Source: Fen-549 sp050011315
GTDB lineage: Bacteria > Actinomycetota > Thermoleophilia > Gaiellales > Gaiellaceae
Reading direction: 5' to 3'
Length of the DNA stretch: 64,000 nucleotides
NCBI GenBank assembly: GCA_050011315.1
Contig: JBEKJI010000008.1
Coordinates: 6,438 to 70,437, forward strand
Shown: positions 39,147 to 47,698 of the stretch, one piece after another
How the letters are laid out: each line of letters begins with the position of its first letter
Numbering within the stretch: the stretch's first letter is position 1
Made by a program: the position numbers and the translations under genes
Notes under the pieces: generated by a model
Databases searched by the model: none
Seen by the model: the letters and a program-made list of their open reading frames with translations, nothing else
Told to the model about the DNA's origin: nothing

Positions 39147-40201
39147 AGGCGTCGACGGTGAAACGACGAGTGATTCCGATCGCCGTCGCGGTTGCGCTCT
39201 TTTCCGGCGCCGTGGTGCTGCTCTGGCTGCACGGCCCCGATTGGTCGTTGATGGCCAGTGCCTTCGATTCCGTCGTCTGGTGGTGGGTTGTCGTGGCGCT
39301 GGCGCTCAACTTGCTCTCGATCATCGCTCGCGCGCTGGCCTGGAAGACCGTGATCGACCAGGCCCTGGACCCCCCTCGCGCCGGTTACCGGGCGGTCATC
39401 TCGGCCTTCTCGGTGGGCCTGTTCGGGAACGCAGTCTTGCCGGGCCGTATCGGAGAGGTGGCCCGAGTCGCGGTGCTGACGCGCCGCTTCGGAAAGCGAA
39501 CTGGTGTCTGGGCGACACTCTTGGGGACGGTCTTCGCCCATCGCGTCTTCGATCTCTTCCCGGTGCTGGCGCTGATCGCCTATGTGTTCGCCACGGCGAA
39601 GCTGCCTCCATGGGCGGGGACCACGGTGATGCTGTTCGTTGCCGTCGGTGTGACGCTTCTCGCGATCGCGGTGCTGAGCGCCCGGCGGCACGGAGGCTCG
39701 GGGCTGGAGGGGCTGGGCCCGGTGCGCAGACTGGTGACGATGGCGCGGCAGGGCCTGAGCGTGATGCACGCTCCGCTGGCGGCGGCGGTCGCTATCGCTT
39801 TCCAGTTCATCGGTTGGGCGCTGCAGTTGCTAGCGGTCTACACGGCGATGCGCGGCTTCGGCATTCACTCACCGCTGCCGGCAGCCGCACTGGTGCTCCT
39901 GCTCATGAACGTTGCGATTCTCTTTCCTCTCTGGCCCGGTAATATCGGGCTCTACCAGGCTGCCGTCGCGGCTCCCCTTCTTTCTTACGGGGTTGCCACG
40001 ACGAGGGGCGTCGCCTTCGGAATCGGCTTGCAGGCGATCGAGTCCTCGGTCGGGATCGGGATCGGGATGGTCTTCCTGGCTCGCGAGGGATTGACCTACG
40101 CCACTTTGAAGGAGATCCCGGAGCCGGGCGAGGTCAGCCTGGGAAACGGGCGCAAGCGCCATCGCCTGCGGGTGAAGAAAAGGAGTCTGGACAGCGAGTG
40201 A
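39143..40201 (+). CDS. lysylphosphatidylglycerol-synthase-TM/UPF0104 (YbhN-like) membrane protein
   Basis: 352 residues with about eight membrane helices. Family markers are LNLLSIIARALAWKTVIDQA, SVGLFGNAVLPGRIGEVARV (the conserved G-N-x-LP-G-R-x-GE), and the late LFPLWPGNIGLYQAAVAAPL. This domain flips or transports lipids in LPG synthases and occurs alone in proteins near glycosyltransferases. GTG 39143 overlaps the previous stop. Together with the PimA-like enzyme it suggests synthesis and translocation of a mannolipid; the pairing is inference. Basic C-terminal tail (RKRHRLRVKKR). Confidence 0.85.
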   Translation: MKASTVKRRVIPIAVAVALFSGAVVLLWLHGPDWSLMASAFDSVVWWWVVVALALNLLSIIARALAWKTVIDQALDPPRAGYRAVISAFSVGLFGNAVLPGRIGEVARVAVLTRRFGKRTGVWATLLGTVFAHRVFDLFPVLALIAYVFATAKLPPWAGTTVMLFVAVGVTLLAIAVLSARRHGGSGLEGLGPVRRLVTMARQGLSVMHAPLAAAVAIAFQFIGWALQLLAVYTAMRGFGIHSPLPAAALVLLLMNVAILFPLWPGNIGLYQAAVAAPLLSYGVATTRGVAFGIGLQAIESSVGIGIGMVFLAREGLTYATLKEIPEPGEVSLGNGRKRHRLRVKKRSLDSE

Positions 40202-40398
40202 GAAAGGGTGGCCGCGTCCTCGACGTGGAGCTGAACGCGCCAGCCGCCCCGATCGTCAAACTTCCGCTGGCGGAGCTCGTCTCGAGGGGTGAGCGCCTTT
40301 TCGGCAGAGCGGAGGAGTTCAGATGGGGGAGACGGCGAGGACGATCGAGGTCGACGGCGAGCAGGCCAAGGTCGCCAGCTGGCGCCTGCACGTGCTGA
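40198..40398 (+). CDS. doubtful short ORF coupled to the flippase-like gene
   Basis: GTG 40198 overlaps the upstream stop (GTGA). Its first about 41 residues (RVLDVELNAPAAPIVKLPLA, ELVSRGERLFGRAEEF) look protein-like. The remaining 25 are Arg/Ser-rich and read through the start of the next gene in another frame. It may be a real short peptide, or the N-terminal part of the next protein disrupted by a frameshift near 40320. Confidence 0.3.
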   Translation: MRKGGRVLDVELNAPAAPIVKLPLAELVSRGERLFGRAEEFRWGRRRGRSRSTASRPRSPAGACTC

Positions 40399-40523
40399 TC
40401 GAGGCCGGTTACCCGGTGCCTCTGGCCGAGCGCCTGGCACACAGCGAGATCGACCTCCACCTGGCCGTCGAGCTCGTGCTACGCGGCTGCCACCACGAGA
40501 CTGCCGCCGAGATCCTGCTTTAG
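40323..40523 (+). CDS. small conserved-type protein (66 aa)
   Basis: 66 residues, ATG 40323. A beta start (TARTIEVDGEQAKVASW) is followed by helices RLHVLIEAGYPVPLAERLA, then DLHLAVELVLRGCHHETAAE. The pattern LIEAGYP..LAE.LA...IDLH.AVEL...GC is familiar from small actinobacterial hypothetical proteins. A UBA-like three-helix fold is possible. Its TAG stop uses the first G of repeat copy C, so the C-terminus (EILL) may have been set by the insertion. Function unknown. Confidence 0.65.
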   Translation: MGETARTIEVDGEQAKVASWRLHVLIEAGYPVPLAERLAHSEIDLHLAVELVLRGCHHETAAEILL

Positions 40524-40683
40524 GGCCTATCTCGCCAGGCCTACACGTTCGAAGCGGCCGCCCCGCGGCGCCAGTGGCCAGCCAGACCGCTTGACGCACT
40601 ACCAGTGCGCCTTCACGGCCCGTCCAACCCCTGGCATCCACGGCTCAACCCCTTCGACCGCGCATTCCCAACGGGATGAGCCC
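40523..40683 (+). mobile_element. family-1 MITE-like element, full copy C (161 bp)
   Basis: Ends are GGGCCTATCTCG and, on the right, CGGGATGAGCCC. TA flanks it exactly on both sides (40521-40522 and 40684-40685), the clearest evidence for TA target duplication. Hairpin CGCACTACCAGTGCG is at 40595-40609. It fills the space between two convergent genes, and each gene's TAG stop is TA plus the terminal G of the element on that strand. Confidence 0.8.
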
Positions 40684-42044
40684 TAGCGATCCTCGGGCTC
40701 ACTGACGAAGCCGGCGCCGCCTCGGAGCTCTTCCAGGCGATGATGGAGCTCGTGGATCCGGCTATCGAGCGATTTGCGCTCACTTTCGGCTTCGGAGCCG
40801 AGCGTCTCCAGCCGCGCCCGTAGCTCGAGCTCGAAGTCGGCCACCCGCTTCTCGAGCGCGCTCCAGGCCTTCTCTCCCCGCTCGCGGATCTGATCCAGCG
40901 TGGCGTTCAAGCGCACCTCCATCTTGCTCTCCGCGTCATCGCCGAGCAGGCGCGCGCGCTCGCCGAGAAGCGCCTGTGCCTGGCGGGTGTAGGTCTCGAC
41001 GGCTCGATCCAGCTCGCGCGTGAGCCGGCGCGCGGCCTCCTCGCGGGCGACCCGCATCGCATCCTCGAACTGGTTCGCGTGCTCGTCGGAGAAGCTGCTC
41101 ACCGCCCGCTCGACGAAGCGGCGCAGCTGTTCCAGCTGGCGCCGCTCGATCTCGGCGACGCCGGCTTGGATACGCCTCTGCGCCTCGGCTTCCTCGCGCT
41201 CGATGCGCTCGACCACCTCTTGCTCGCGCCGCCCGAGACGCTCGGCGACGTCCTGGATCACGCGCCGGCGTTCGTTGGCGAACTTCTCGAGCTCATCCCG
41301 GTTATCGGCCAGGGCTTTCTCGAGCACTTCTCCCATTTCGACCCTGAAGCGGGCGATCGAAGCACGGTGCTCGTCGCTCTCGTTAGCCATGCGCTCGCTG
41401 TCGGATTCGATGCGCGATCTGGCATCCCGCACGAGCTCCTGCAACCCGCGGAGGATATCGCCAACCTCGCGCGAGAGTACGTTCTCGGTGTGTCCGAGAT
41501 CACCGCGCAAACTGACGATGCGATCCTCGATTTCGCGCTGGCCTTCTGCCAGCATCTGCGCCAGCCTCTGGTGCACCCCCTGCTCGGCCTCCGCGAGCGC
41601 GTGCCTTCTCGTCTCGGCCAGGCTCCGCTCTTGCTCGGCCAGCTGCGAAGAGGAATCGGCACGAGCGCGGGCCAGAATCCGCTCCAGCTCGCCGCCTCGC
41701 TGGCGCACCTCCGCGTCGATCATGGCGCGGAGCTGCTTGTGGCCACGTTCCAGCTCGCGCTCCACCCGTCGCGTGTGTTGCAGGCCGGTCACTACGGCCC
41801 AAGTTCCAAGCGAGGCGAAGAACGAGGCGGTCGTTCCGCCGGCGCCAATGACCAGAGCGTGGTCTCGCCGCAGCGCGAACAAGATCCAGATCACGGCTGC
41901 AGCGAATCCGATCACGGTCGAAATAGCGATCGCTACGGTGCGGAATCCGCGACCGAAAGCCGCGATCACAAGCGCGATCGCGGCCAGAACGACCGAGACT
42001 GCAAAGACTATCTGGGAAGCCGAGCCGGCGTTCACGACCCTCAT
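40683..42044 (-). CDS. membrane-anchored long coiled-coil protein (453 aa)
   Basis: Two or three N-terminal transmembrane helices (QIVFAVSVVLAAIALVIAAF, TVAIAISTVIGFAAAVIWIL, TTASFFASLGTWAVVTGLQ) are followed by about 340 residues of almost uninterrupted charged heptads, for instance RVERELERGHKQLRAMIDAE and RRVIQDVAERLGRREQEVVE. There is no enzyme domain. It resembles RmuC-like or apolipoprotein-like cytoplasmic coiled coils and could organise the membrane or nucleoid, which is inference. Start ATG 42044. The stop TAG incorporates the right end of repeat copy C. Confidence 0.75.
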   Translation of the reverse strand: MRVVNAGSASQIVFAVSVVLAAIALVIAAFGRGFRTVAIAISTVIGFAAAVIWILFALRRDHALVIGAGGTTASFFASLGTWAVVTGLQHTRRVERELERGHKQLRAMIDAEVRQRGGELERILARARADSSSQLAEQERSLAETRRHALAEAEQGVHQRLAQMLAEGQREIEDRIVSLRGDLGHTENVLSREVGDILRGLQELVRDARSRIESDSERMANESDEHRASIARFRVEMGEVLEKALADNRDELEKFANERRRVIQDVAERLGRREQEVVERIEREEAEAQRRIQAGVAEIERRQLEQLRRFVERAVSSFSDEHANQFEDAMRVAREEAARRLTRELDRAVETYTRQAQALLGERARLLGDDAESKMEVRLNATLDQIRERGEKAWSALEKRVADFELELRARLETLGSEAESERKSLDSRIHELHHRLEELRGGAGFVSEPEDR

Positions 42045-42172
42045 CGTACGGTAGTTCGCCGCCGCGACCGAGGAGAAAAGCAGTCGAGCGACCGGGCGGC
42101 ACGAAGGCAGGCGTCTGCAGGCGGCGCTCTGCTTGTCAGAATGTCGTCTCGACAGCGTCGAAGGGAGGAGCG

Positions 42173-42466
42173 TTGGAAGGTGGATTCAACTTCCCATTCG
42201 GGAACGATCCCGAGGAGATCATGCGCGGGCTCCAGGAGTTCGCCGAGAAGCAAACCGAAGCGCTTGCAGAGCAGCAGCGCGAGCAGTTCGCAACGCTGAC
42301 GCTCAATACCGCCGTCGAGCTCACCGGCTCGGCTATCTCGCAGATCCAGGTATCCGGGTCGATCGACGAACAGACGATCGCCCTGCGTGACGCGATGCGC
42401 GTTCTCTTCCCGGAAGCGGTCGCGCTCGTCAGTGCAGCTCGGCAGGGATTCATGCGAGGCCGCTAG
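42173..42466 (+). CDS. small helical protein of unknown function (97 aa)
   Basis: 97 residues from TTG 42173, with GGGAGGAG 2-8 bp upstream. The N-terminus is NFPFGNDPEEIMRGLQEFAE, then a long helix KQTEALAEQQREQFATLTL and a second half TGSAISQIQVSGSIDEQTIA, ALRDAMRVLFPEAVALVSAA. Soluble, probably helical bundle. It lies 9 bp before the aminotransferase gene and is likely co-transcribed. No family recognised. Confidence 0.55.
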   Translation: MEGGFNFPFGNDPEEIMRGLQEFAEKQTEALAEQQREQFATLTLNTAVELTGSAISQIQVSGSIDEQTIALRDAMRVLFPEAVALVSAARQGFMRGR

Positions 42467-42475
42467 GCTTCAAGG

Positions 42476-43669
42476 GTGAATACCAAGTCCGCGCTCGAAT
42501 TCCGGCGGGTCGTCGACCTGCCCCCGTATGTCTTTGCCCGTACCGACGCGCTCAAGCTGGAGCTGCGCCGGGCAGGCGAGGACGTGATCGACATGGGCTT
42601 CGGCAACCCCGATCTTCCCTCGCACCCGCTCGCGGTCGAGAAGCTGAAGGAGGCGGCCGAGAAGCCGCGCAACCACCGCTACTCGCAGAGCCGCGGCATA
42701 CCGCGCTTGAGGAAGGCGGTCTGCGACCTCTACGAGCGCAAGTTCGGCGTGGTGCTCGATCCCGAGACACAGGCGATCAACACGATCGGAGCCAAGGAGG
42801 GTCTCTCGCACCTGATGTGGGTGCTGCTCGGGCCCGGCGATACGGCGGTTGTCCCGACTCCGACCTATCCGATCCACCGTTTCGCGCCCATCTTTGCCGG
42901 CGCGACGGTCTCGGACTGGGCGATGCGGGAGGGCGACGACCTGTTCGCGACCATGGTCGAGGCCTACGAGCGCGCACGTCCGCGACCGCGCGTGATCATC
43001 TTCTCCTTCCCGCACAATCCGACCTCGATCTCGGTCGAGCTGGACTTCATGAAGAAGGCGGTCGACTTCGCCCGCGAGCAGGAGGTCGTGCTCGTTCACG
43101 ACTTCGCCTACGCCGACCTGGCCTTCGACGGCTACGAGCCCCCCTCTCTCTTCCAGGTAGAAGGCGGCGACGAGGTGGGAGTCGAGCTCTACACGCTGAC
43201 CAAGTCGTTCTCGATGGCCGGCTGGCGAGTGGGCTTCCTGCTCGGGAACGCCGAGATCATCGCCGCTCTGGCGCGGCTCAAGTCGTACCTCGACTACGGC
43301 ACTTTCCAACCGATTCAGATCGCGTCGATCGTGGTGATGAACGAGGCGCCCGACTTTCCGAAGGAGCTCTGCGCCATCTACCAGTCGCGGCGCGACGTGC
43401 TTTGCGACGGGCTGAACCGGATCGGCTGGGAGATAGCGAAGCCGCGCGGCTCGATGTTCGTCTGGGCGAAGATTCCGGAGTCCTACAAGAGCCTCGGCTC
43501 GCTCGAGTTCGCGGTCAAGCTGATGAAGGAGGCGGCGGTGGCGGTCAGCCCGGGCGTCGGCTTCGGTCCCGGCGGCGACGAGCACATTCGCTTCGCTCTG
43601 ATCGAGAACGAGCAGCGAATCGCCCAGGGTGTTCGCGGCATCAGGCGCGCACTGACCGAGCTCGGCTAG
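42476..43669 (+). CDS. class I/II PLP-dependent aminotransferase, AlaC-like
   Basis: 397 residues of the aspartate-aminotransferase fold I. Markers are DVIDMGFGNPDLPSHPLAVE, YSQSRGIPRLRKAVCDLYER, VVPTPTYPIHRFAP, FSFPHNPTS, the Schiff-base lysine in YTLTKSFSMAGWRVGFLLGN, and the substrate arginine in EHIRFALIENEQRI. The SKSFSMAGWR-type context is typical of the AlaC/glutamate-pyruvate and LL-diaminopimelate-like subgroup. Likely role: alanine synthesis or a related transamination. Start GTG 42476. The operon partner upstream is the 97-residue protein. Confidence 0.9.
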   Translation: MNTKSALEFRRVVDLPPYVFARTDALKLELRRAGEDVIDMGFGNPDLPSHPLAVEKLKEAAEKPRNHRYSQSRGIPRLRKAVCDLYERKFGVVLDPETQAINTIGAKEGLSHLMWVLLGPGDTAVVPTPTYPIHRFAPIFAGATVSDWAMREGDDLFATMVEAYERARPRPRVIIFSFPHNPTSISVELDFMKKAVDFAREQEVVLVHDFAYADLAFDGYEPPSLFQVEGGDEVGVELYTLTKSFSMAGWRVGFLLGNAEIIAALARLKSYLDYGTFQPIQIASIVVMNEAPDFPKELCAIYQSRRDVLCDGLNRIGWEIAKPRGSMFVWAKIPESYKSLGSLEFAVKLMKEAAVAVSPGVGFGPGGDEHIRFALIENEQRIAQGVRGIRRALTELG

Positions 43670-43810
43670 CGCCAAGCACCGCCTCCGGAGCTCGAAGAGG
43701 GAGCGTCTTTCTCCCGAGCGCTGCCTCTTCTCTCATCGGCCCGGCCATTGACAGAGCCCATCCGCCTCGGCAACATCTTCACCACTAACCGCGAGCGAAA
43801 GAAGGCGTAC

Positions 43811-44347
43811 ATGCACACACTTCTCAAGAAGCCCTCGCCGGCGACGGTAATCGCCTGCCTGGCGCTGTTCCTAGCGGGCACCGGGACGGGTATTGCCGCT
43901 AAACACTACGTAATCACCTCGACCAAGCAGATCAAGCCGAGCGTGCTCAAACAGCTCAAGGGCGCCAAAGGGCCGGCAGGCGCTACAGGCGCTACAGGCG
44001 CTGCAGGCGCTGCAGGCGCGGCCGGCGCACAGGGGCCTGCGGGCACCGCTCGAGCGTACGCTCAGGTCGTAACGAACGATCCGAACAACCCGACCTTCGA
44101 CCACCCCGTTGGATTCCCGGGCCAACCGCGCCATATCGCTATTGGCAAGCTCTGTATTCCGGCTCCTTCAGGCGTAGACGTAAACGCCGTTCCGGCGTTT
44201 GTGTCCCTCTCGGGCGGGAGCACAGGCGAAGTCACCCTCTACAGCACAAACCCGGACTGTCGCGCAGCCGAGTATGAGGTGTTTACTACAAACGCGGCAG
44301 GGACCTACCTCGTCGACGGTATCCTGTTCAACATCATGGTGCCGTAG
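43811..44347 (+). CDS. exported collagen-like protein with short G-x-y tract
   Basis: 178 residues from ATG 43811; an upstream TTG 43748 in frame is less plausible. The signal or anchor helix is PATVIACLALFLAGTGTGIA. Then comes the Thermoleophilia-type stalk YVITSTKQIKPSVLKQLKG and nine or so Gly-x-y triplets (GAKGPAGATGATGAAG...). A C-terminal beta domain of about 110 residues has four cysteines or fewer (LCIPAP, DCRAAE). The G-x-y tract is encoded by near-identical 9-bp units (GCTACAGGC), so it can expand or contract by slippage. Surface protein of unknown ligand. Confidence 0.8.
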   Translation: MHTLLKKPSPATVIACLALFLAGTGTGIAAKHYVITSTKQIKPSVLKQLKGAKGPAGATGATGAAGAAGAAGAQGPAGTARAYAQVVTNDPNNPTFDHPVGFPGQPRHIAIGKLCIPAPSGVDVNAVPAFVSLSGGSTGEVTLYSTNPDCRAAEYEVFTTNAAGTYLVDGILFNIMVP

Positions 44348-44727
44348 GGGAAGTTAGATGTAGCGAGTTGCCCCGCTCCTCGGTCCCGCGTGGCAGTTGG
44401 CGGAGTTGAACGCGCCGGACGGTCTCAGGTGGGTGGAGCCCCGAAGAGACCGTCCGGCGCGGAAGCGTTCAGCGGGCGGTTCGCTGCGAACCCGCAAATC
44501 GGCCATCGGCACGCCGAGCGTCGCGGCATCTGCGCTCGGGTCAGGTTATTCACTCGCCTCGGTGACGCCCGGCTACAACCGGGTGGACGGGTTGATCAAC
44601 CAGAACGCGTGCAGGCTCGACAACTCTGCGCTCGGTGCCTCCACGGCCGGGGCCGGGACACGCTACCCGGCTGCCCGGCTCGGGTGATCGACGCGAGACC
44701 GTCGGGTCCACTGCGTAGCATCGCTTC
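44348..44727. other. 380-bp gap containing a perfect 15-bp inverted repeat
   Basis: The arms GCGCCGGACGGTCTC (44412-44426) and GAGACCGTCCGGCGC (44446-44460) are perfectly complementary, with a 19-nt loop containing GGTGGGTGG. No T run follows, so it is not a standard terminator. The rest shows no convincing gene; a frame 44397-44687 is open but shadow-like. It follows the collagen-like gene. Confidence 0.55.
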
Positions 44728-45798
44728 GTGCCGGCAGATCGAGAAGAGACCGGGCTGCGGCGGCTCGAAGCCGCGGCGCTTGCTCTTGTCGCGCTCGTTT
44801 CGATAGCCGCGGGCGCGCTGCATCTCTCGGGCGCGTCGGCGGTGCTTTCCTTCGCCGCCCTGGCGGTCGCGCTCGCCGGGCTGGCCTGGACGGTGTCATT
44901 CGCCACCGAGCAGCTCGGTGAGCGCTTCGGCCCCGCGGTCACGGGCGTGCTGCAGTCGACGCTCGGGAACCTGCCCGAGTTCTTCGTCGTGCTCTTTGCC
45001 CTCTCGGCCGGTGAGATCGTGGTGGCGCAGACCTCGCTCGTCGGCTCGGTGCTGGCCAACGCCCTGCTCGTGCTCGGGCTCTCGATCGCCGCGGGCGCCT
45101 TCCGCAGCGAGGACGGAGTGATGAGGTTCGGACGCCGGCTCCCGAGCGATACGGCCACGCTGCTCCTCGTCTCGGTCTTCATCATCGCGCTGGTCGGTGT
45201 CTCGGTCGCGGCCGACGATCGCGCCGCCCACCACGTCAAGGCGATCTCGGTGATCGGCGCCCTCTGCCTGCTCGCCGTCTACCTGACCTGGCTCGTCCCC
45301 TACCTGCGTGCAGACGCCGGTCCCGTGCGCGGAAGGGCGCGGCTCGGGCTCGCGCCGGCTCTCGCGATCCTACTCGCCGCCGGTGTCGGCGCGGCCTTCG
45401 TCTCGGACTGGTTCGTGGCCGAGCTGCGACCTACGATCGATCGCCTCGGCATCTCGGCGGCCTTCGCCGGGCTCGTGATCGTGGCGATCGCCGGCAACGC
45501 GGTCGAGAACGTCGTCGGCATCACGCTCGCCTGGAAACGGCAGCCCGACCTCGCCATCTCGGTGATCAAGAACTCGGTCTCGCAGGTGGCCGTCTTCCTC
45601 TTCCCGCTGCTGGTGCTCTGCTCGCTTTTCTTCGCCCACTCGCTCACCTTCTCGCTCGCCCCGGTCTTCATCGTGGCGCTGCTCCTGACGGCGATCGCCG
45701 TCTGGCAGATCACCGGCGACGGCGAGGCGACGCTGTTCGAAGGCGTGGCGCTGGTGGCGCTGTACGTGATCCTGGCGGCAGTGACGCTGTACGAGTGA
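44728..45798 (+). CDS. CaCA-family Ca2+/H+ antiporter
   Basis: 356 residues with about eleven membrane helices and two inverted alpha repeats. The ion-binding motifs are TGVLQSTLGNLPEFFVVLFA in the first half and VAIAGNAVENVVGITLAWKR in the second, both with the GNxxE core of ChaA/CAX exchangers. An acidic or basic cytosolic loop lies between (RADAGPVRGRARL). It exports Ca2+ (or Na+/K+) in exchange for protons. GTG 44728. Four-base overlap with the proline dehydrogenase gene suggests co-transcription. Confidence 0.92.
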   Translation: MPADREETGLRRLEAAALALVALVSIAAGALHLSGASAVLSFAALAVALAGLAWTVSFATEQLGERFGPAVTGVLQSTLGNLPEFFVVLFALSAGEIVVAQTSLVGSVLANALLVLGLSIAAGAFRSEDGVMRFGRRLPSDTATLLLVSVFIIALVGVSVAADDRAAHHVKAISVIGALCLLAVYLTWLVPYLRADAGPVRGRARLGLAPALAILLAAGVGAAFVSDWFVAELRPTIDRLGISAAFAGLVIVAIAGNAVENVVGITLAWKRQPDLAISVIKNSVSQVAVFLFPLLVLCSLFFAHSLTFSLAPVFIVALLLTAIAVWQITGDGEATLFEGVALVALYVILAAVTLYE

Positions 45799-46685
45799 GT
45801 CGCACCTGCAAGCGCCATACTCGTAGAATCGCCATTGTGATCGATCGCACGATCACCAACCTAAGCCCCCGTCCCCAGCGCCTACTTCTGCGCCGGCGAA
45901 CTCGGCGCCTGATCGGCGGCGAGACGCTCGAGAGCGCCTGTGCTCTCACGGCCAGGCTGAACGGCGAGGGCAAGCGTGTCACGCTCGGACTGCTCGGCGA
46001 GGATGTGGAGACAGAGAGGACGGCGCGAACGATTGCGGCCAAGGAGCGGAGGGCGCTGGAGGAGATCGAAGCGCGCGGGCTCGACGCGACGTTGAGCGTG
46101 AAGCTGTCGGCGCTCGGGCTCGCGGTAGACGAGGAGCTCTGCTTCGAGCTTCTGCTGGCGCTTGTCGCCGCGGCGTCCGAGAAGGGAAGCGCAGTCCTGA
46201 TCGACATGGAGCACTCCGAAGCGACCGAGGCTACGCTTCGCCTCTACCGGCGCCTGCGCGAGCTGGGCTACGAGAGCGTCGGTCTGGCCCTGCAGGCGCG
46301 TCTGCGAAGAACGCTCGGCGACATCGAGGTTCTGGCAGCGCTCAGACCGCGCGTCTCGGTTTGCAAGGGCGGCTATGAAGAGCCGCCGCAGGCGGTGGTC
46401 GAGCGCGAGGGTCAGGTGCGGGAGCGATTCCTGCGCGCGATCTCGCGATTGGCGGACTCGGCCTCGCTGATCGGCATCTCCACGCACGACGCCGATTTGA
46501 TCCGGGCGAGCCGGCGGCTGCTCTCGACGGCCGGGTTCGCGCGCGACCGTTACGAGATCCAGACGCTCCTCGGTGTGGCGCCACGGCTGGAGGACGAGCT
46601 CGTCTGCGCCGGCGAGCCGGTGCGCGTCTACGTGCCTTACGGCGAGGACTGGTACCCGTACGTGCTGCGCAGGCTGCGACGATGA
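45795..46685 (+). CDS. proline dehydrogenase (monofunctional)
   Basis: 296 residues of the FAD-dependent PRODH barrel. Motifs are ATLSVKLSALGLAVDE, VLIDMEHSEATEATLRLYRR, SVGLALQARLRRTLGD, RVSVCKGGYEEPPQ, IGISTHDADLIRAS, YEIQTLLGV and RVYVPYGEDWYPYVLRRLR. It oxidises proline to pyrroline-5-carboxylate, passing electrons to quinone. GTG 45795 overlaps the antiporter stop; GTG 45837 is an alternative closer to the usual N-terminus. It overlaps the next aminotransferase gene by 4 bp (ATGA). No pyrroline-5-carboxylate dehydrogenase is in the window. Confidence 0.93.
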   Translation: MSRTCKRHTRRIAIVIDRTITNLSPRPQRLLLRRRTRRLIGGETLESACALTARLNGEGKRVTLGLLGEDVETERTARTIAAKERRALEEIEARGLDATLSVKLSALGLAVDEELCFELLLALVAAASEKGSAVLIDMEHSEATEATLRLYRRLRELGYESVGLALQARLRRTLGDIEVLAALRPRVSVCKGGYEEPPQAVVEREGQVRERFLRAISRLADSASLIGISTHDADLIRASRRLLSTAGFARDRYEIQTLLGVAPRLEDELVCAGEPVRVYVPYGEDWYPYVLRRLRR

Positions 46686-47698
46686 TCTGGGCGAGCGCCG
46701 AGGGTTGCCGCGTCACCGACACGGAGGGCCGGGAGTACATCGATCTCTCGGCCGGCTTCGGTGTCGCCGCGCTCGGTCACCGCAATCCGCGCGTGATGCA
46801 GGCGATCGCCGAGCAGAAGGTCGTGCACGCGCTCGGCGACCTGGCCGAGGCCGAGGCGACCGTTCGCCTACGAAGAGCGCTGCCACGCCCGGCCAAGCTC
46901 GGGCTGAGCGGGGAGGACGCGGTCGAGATCGCGCTCAGGACGGCGCTCCTGGCCACCGGCAGGCCGGGCATCGTCGCCTTCGAGGGCGCCTACCACGGCA
47001 CCGGGCTCGCGGCCCTGGCGGCGACCGGGCTGGAGCGCTTCCGTGCTCCCTTCGCAGCCTGGCTGCCCGGGCCGGTCTACCGCTTTCCCTACGGTGACGA
47101 CCCCGGGCCGCTTCCCGAGGACGCAGGCTGCGTGATCGTCGAGCCGGTTCAGGGCCGGGCGGGCGCGCGCGTGCCTCCAGCCGGGTTTCTGGAAACCTTG
47201 CGCAGGCGCTGCGACGACGCGGGAGTACTCCTCGTAGCCGACGAGATCTACTGCGGGCTGGGGCGCGCCGGTGAGATGCTCGTCTCGGGCGAGCTCGCCG
47301 ACGTCGTCTGTCTGGGCAAGGCGCTCGGCGGCGGTCTGCCGCTGTCGGCGGCGCTGATGCGGCCGGGGCTCGAGGGCGTCTGGGAGCTCGGGCCCGAAGA
47401 CGTCTACACCCATACGCACTCGGGTACGCCGCTCGCCTGCGCGGCGGCGCTGGTGGTGCTCGAGGAGGTTCCGAAGCTGCTCTCCGAGGTGAAGCGCAAG
47501 GGCGAGCTCTTCGCCCGCGCGGGCTGGCACGGTGCCGGACTGATGCGCGCCCGCCCCGGCGACGCGGCCAAGGCGCTCGAGCGAGGCGTCATCGTCGTTC
47601 CGGCCGGGCTCGAGAACGAGCTCATCTCGGCCACGCCGCCGCTCGTGATCTCCGACGAGGAGATCGAGGAGGCGCTGGCGCGGCTGGAGGGCTGCTAG
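46682..47698 (+). CDS. class III PLP-dependent aminotransferase, ornithine/acetylornithine type, short form
   Basis: 338 residues, shorter than the usual 390-430. The N-terminus starts at WASAEGCRVTDTEGREYIDL, so the first helices are absent. Core motifs are SAGFGVAALGHRNPRVMQAI, GAYHGTGLAALAATG, the PLP Asp region LLVADEIYCGLGRAGEML, and the lysine in VVCLGKALGGGLPLSAALM. ATG 46682 overlaps the proline dehydrogenase stop. Ornithine delta-aminotransferase also yields pyrroline-5-carboxylate, so the two genes could feed one intermediate. The exact donor is not certain. Confidence 0.82.
   Translation: MIWASAEGCRVTDTEGREYIDLSAGFGVAALGHRNPRVMQAIAEQKVVHALGDLAEAEATVRLRRALPRPAKLGLSGEDAVEIALRTALLATGRPGIVAFEGAYHGTGLAALAATGLERFRAPFAAWLPGPVYRFPYGDDPGPLPEDAGCVIVEPVQGRAGARVPPAGFLETLRRRCDDAGVLLVADEIYCGLGRAGEMLVSGELADVVCLGKALGGGLPLSAALMRPGLEGVWELGPEDVYTHTHSGTPLACAAALVVLEEVPKLLSEVKRKGELFARAGWHGAGLMRARPGDAAKALERGVIVVPAGLENELISATPPLVISDEEIEEALARLEGC

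Noticed and set aside
43978..44045. CRISPR-like or satellite array in the collagen-like gene
   Set aside because: The 9-bp GCTACAGGC/GCTGCAGGC units are in-frame Gly-Ala-x codons of the G-x-y tract, not repeats with spacers.
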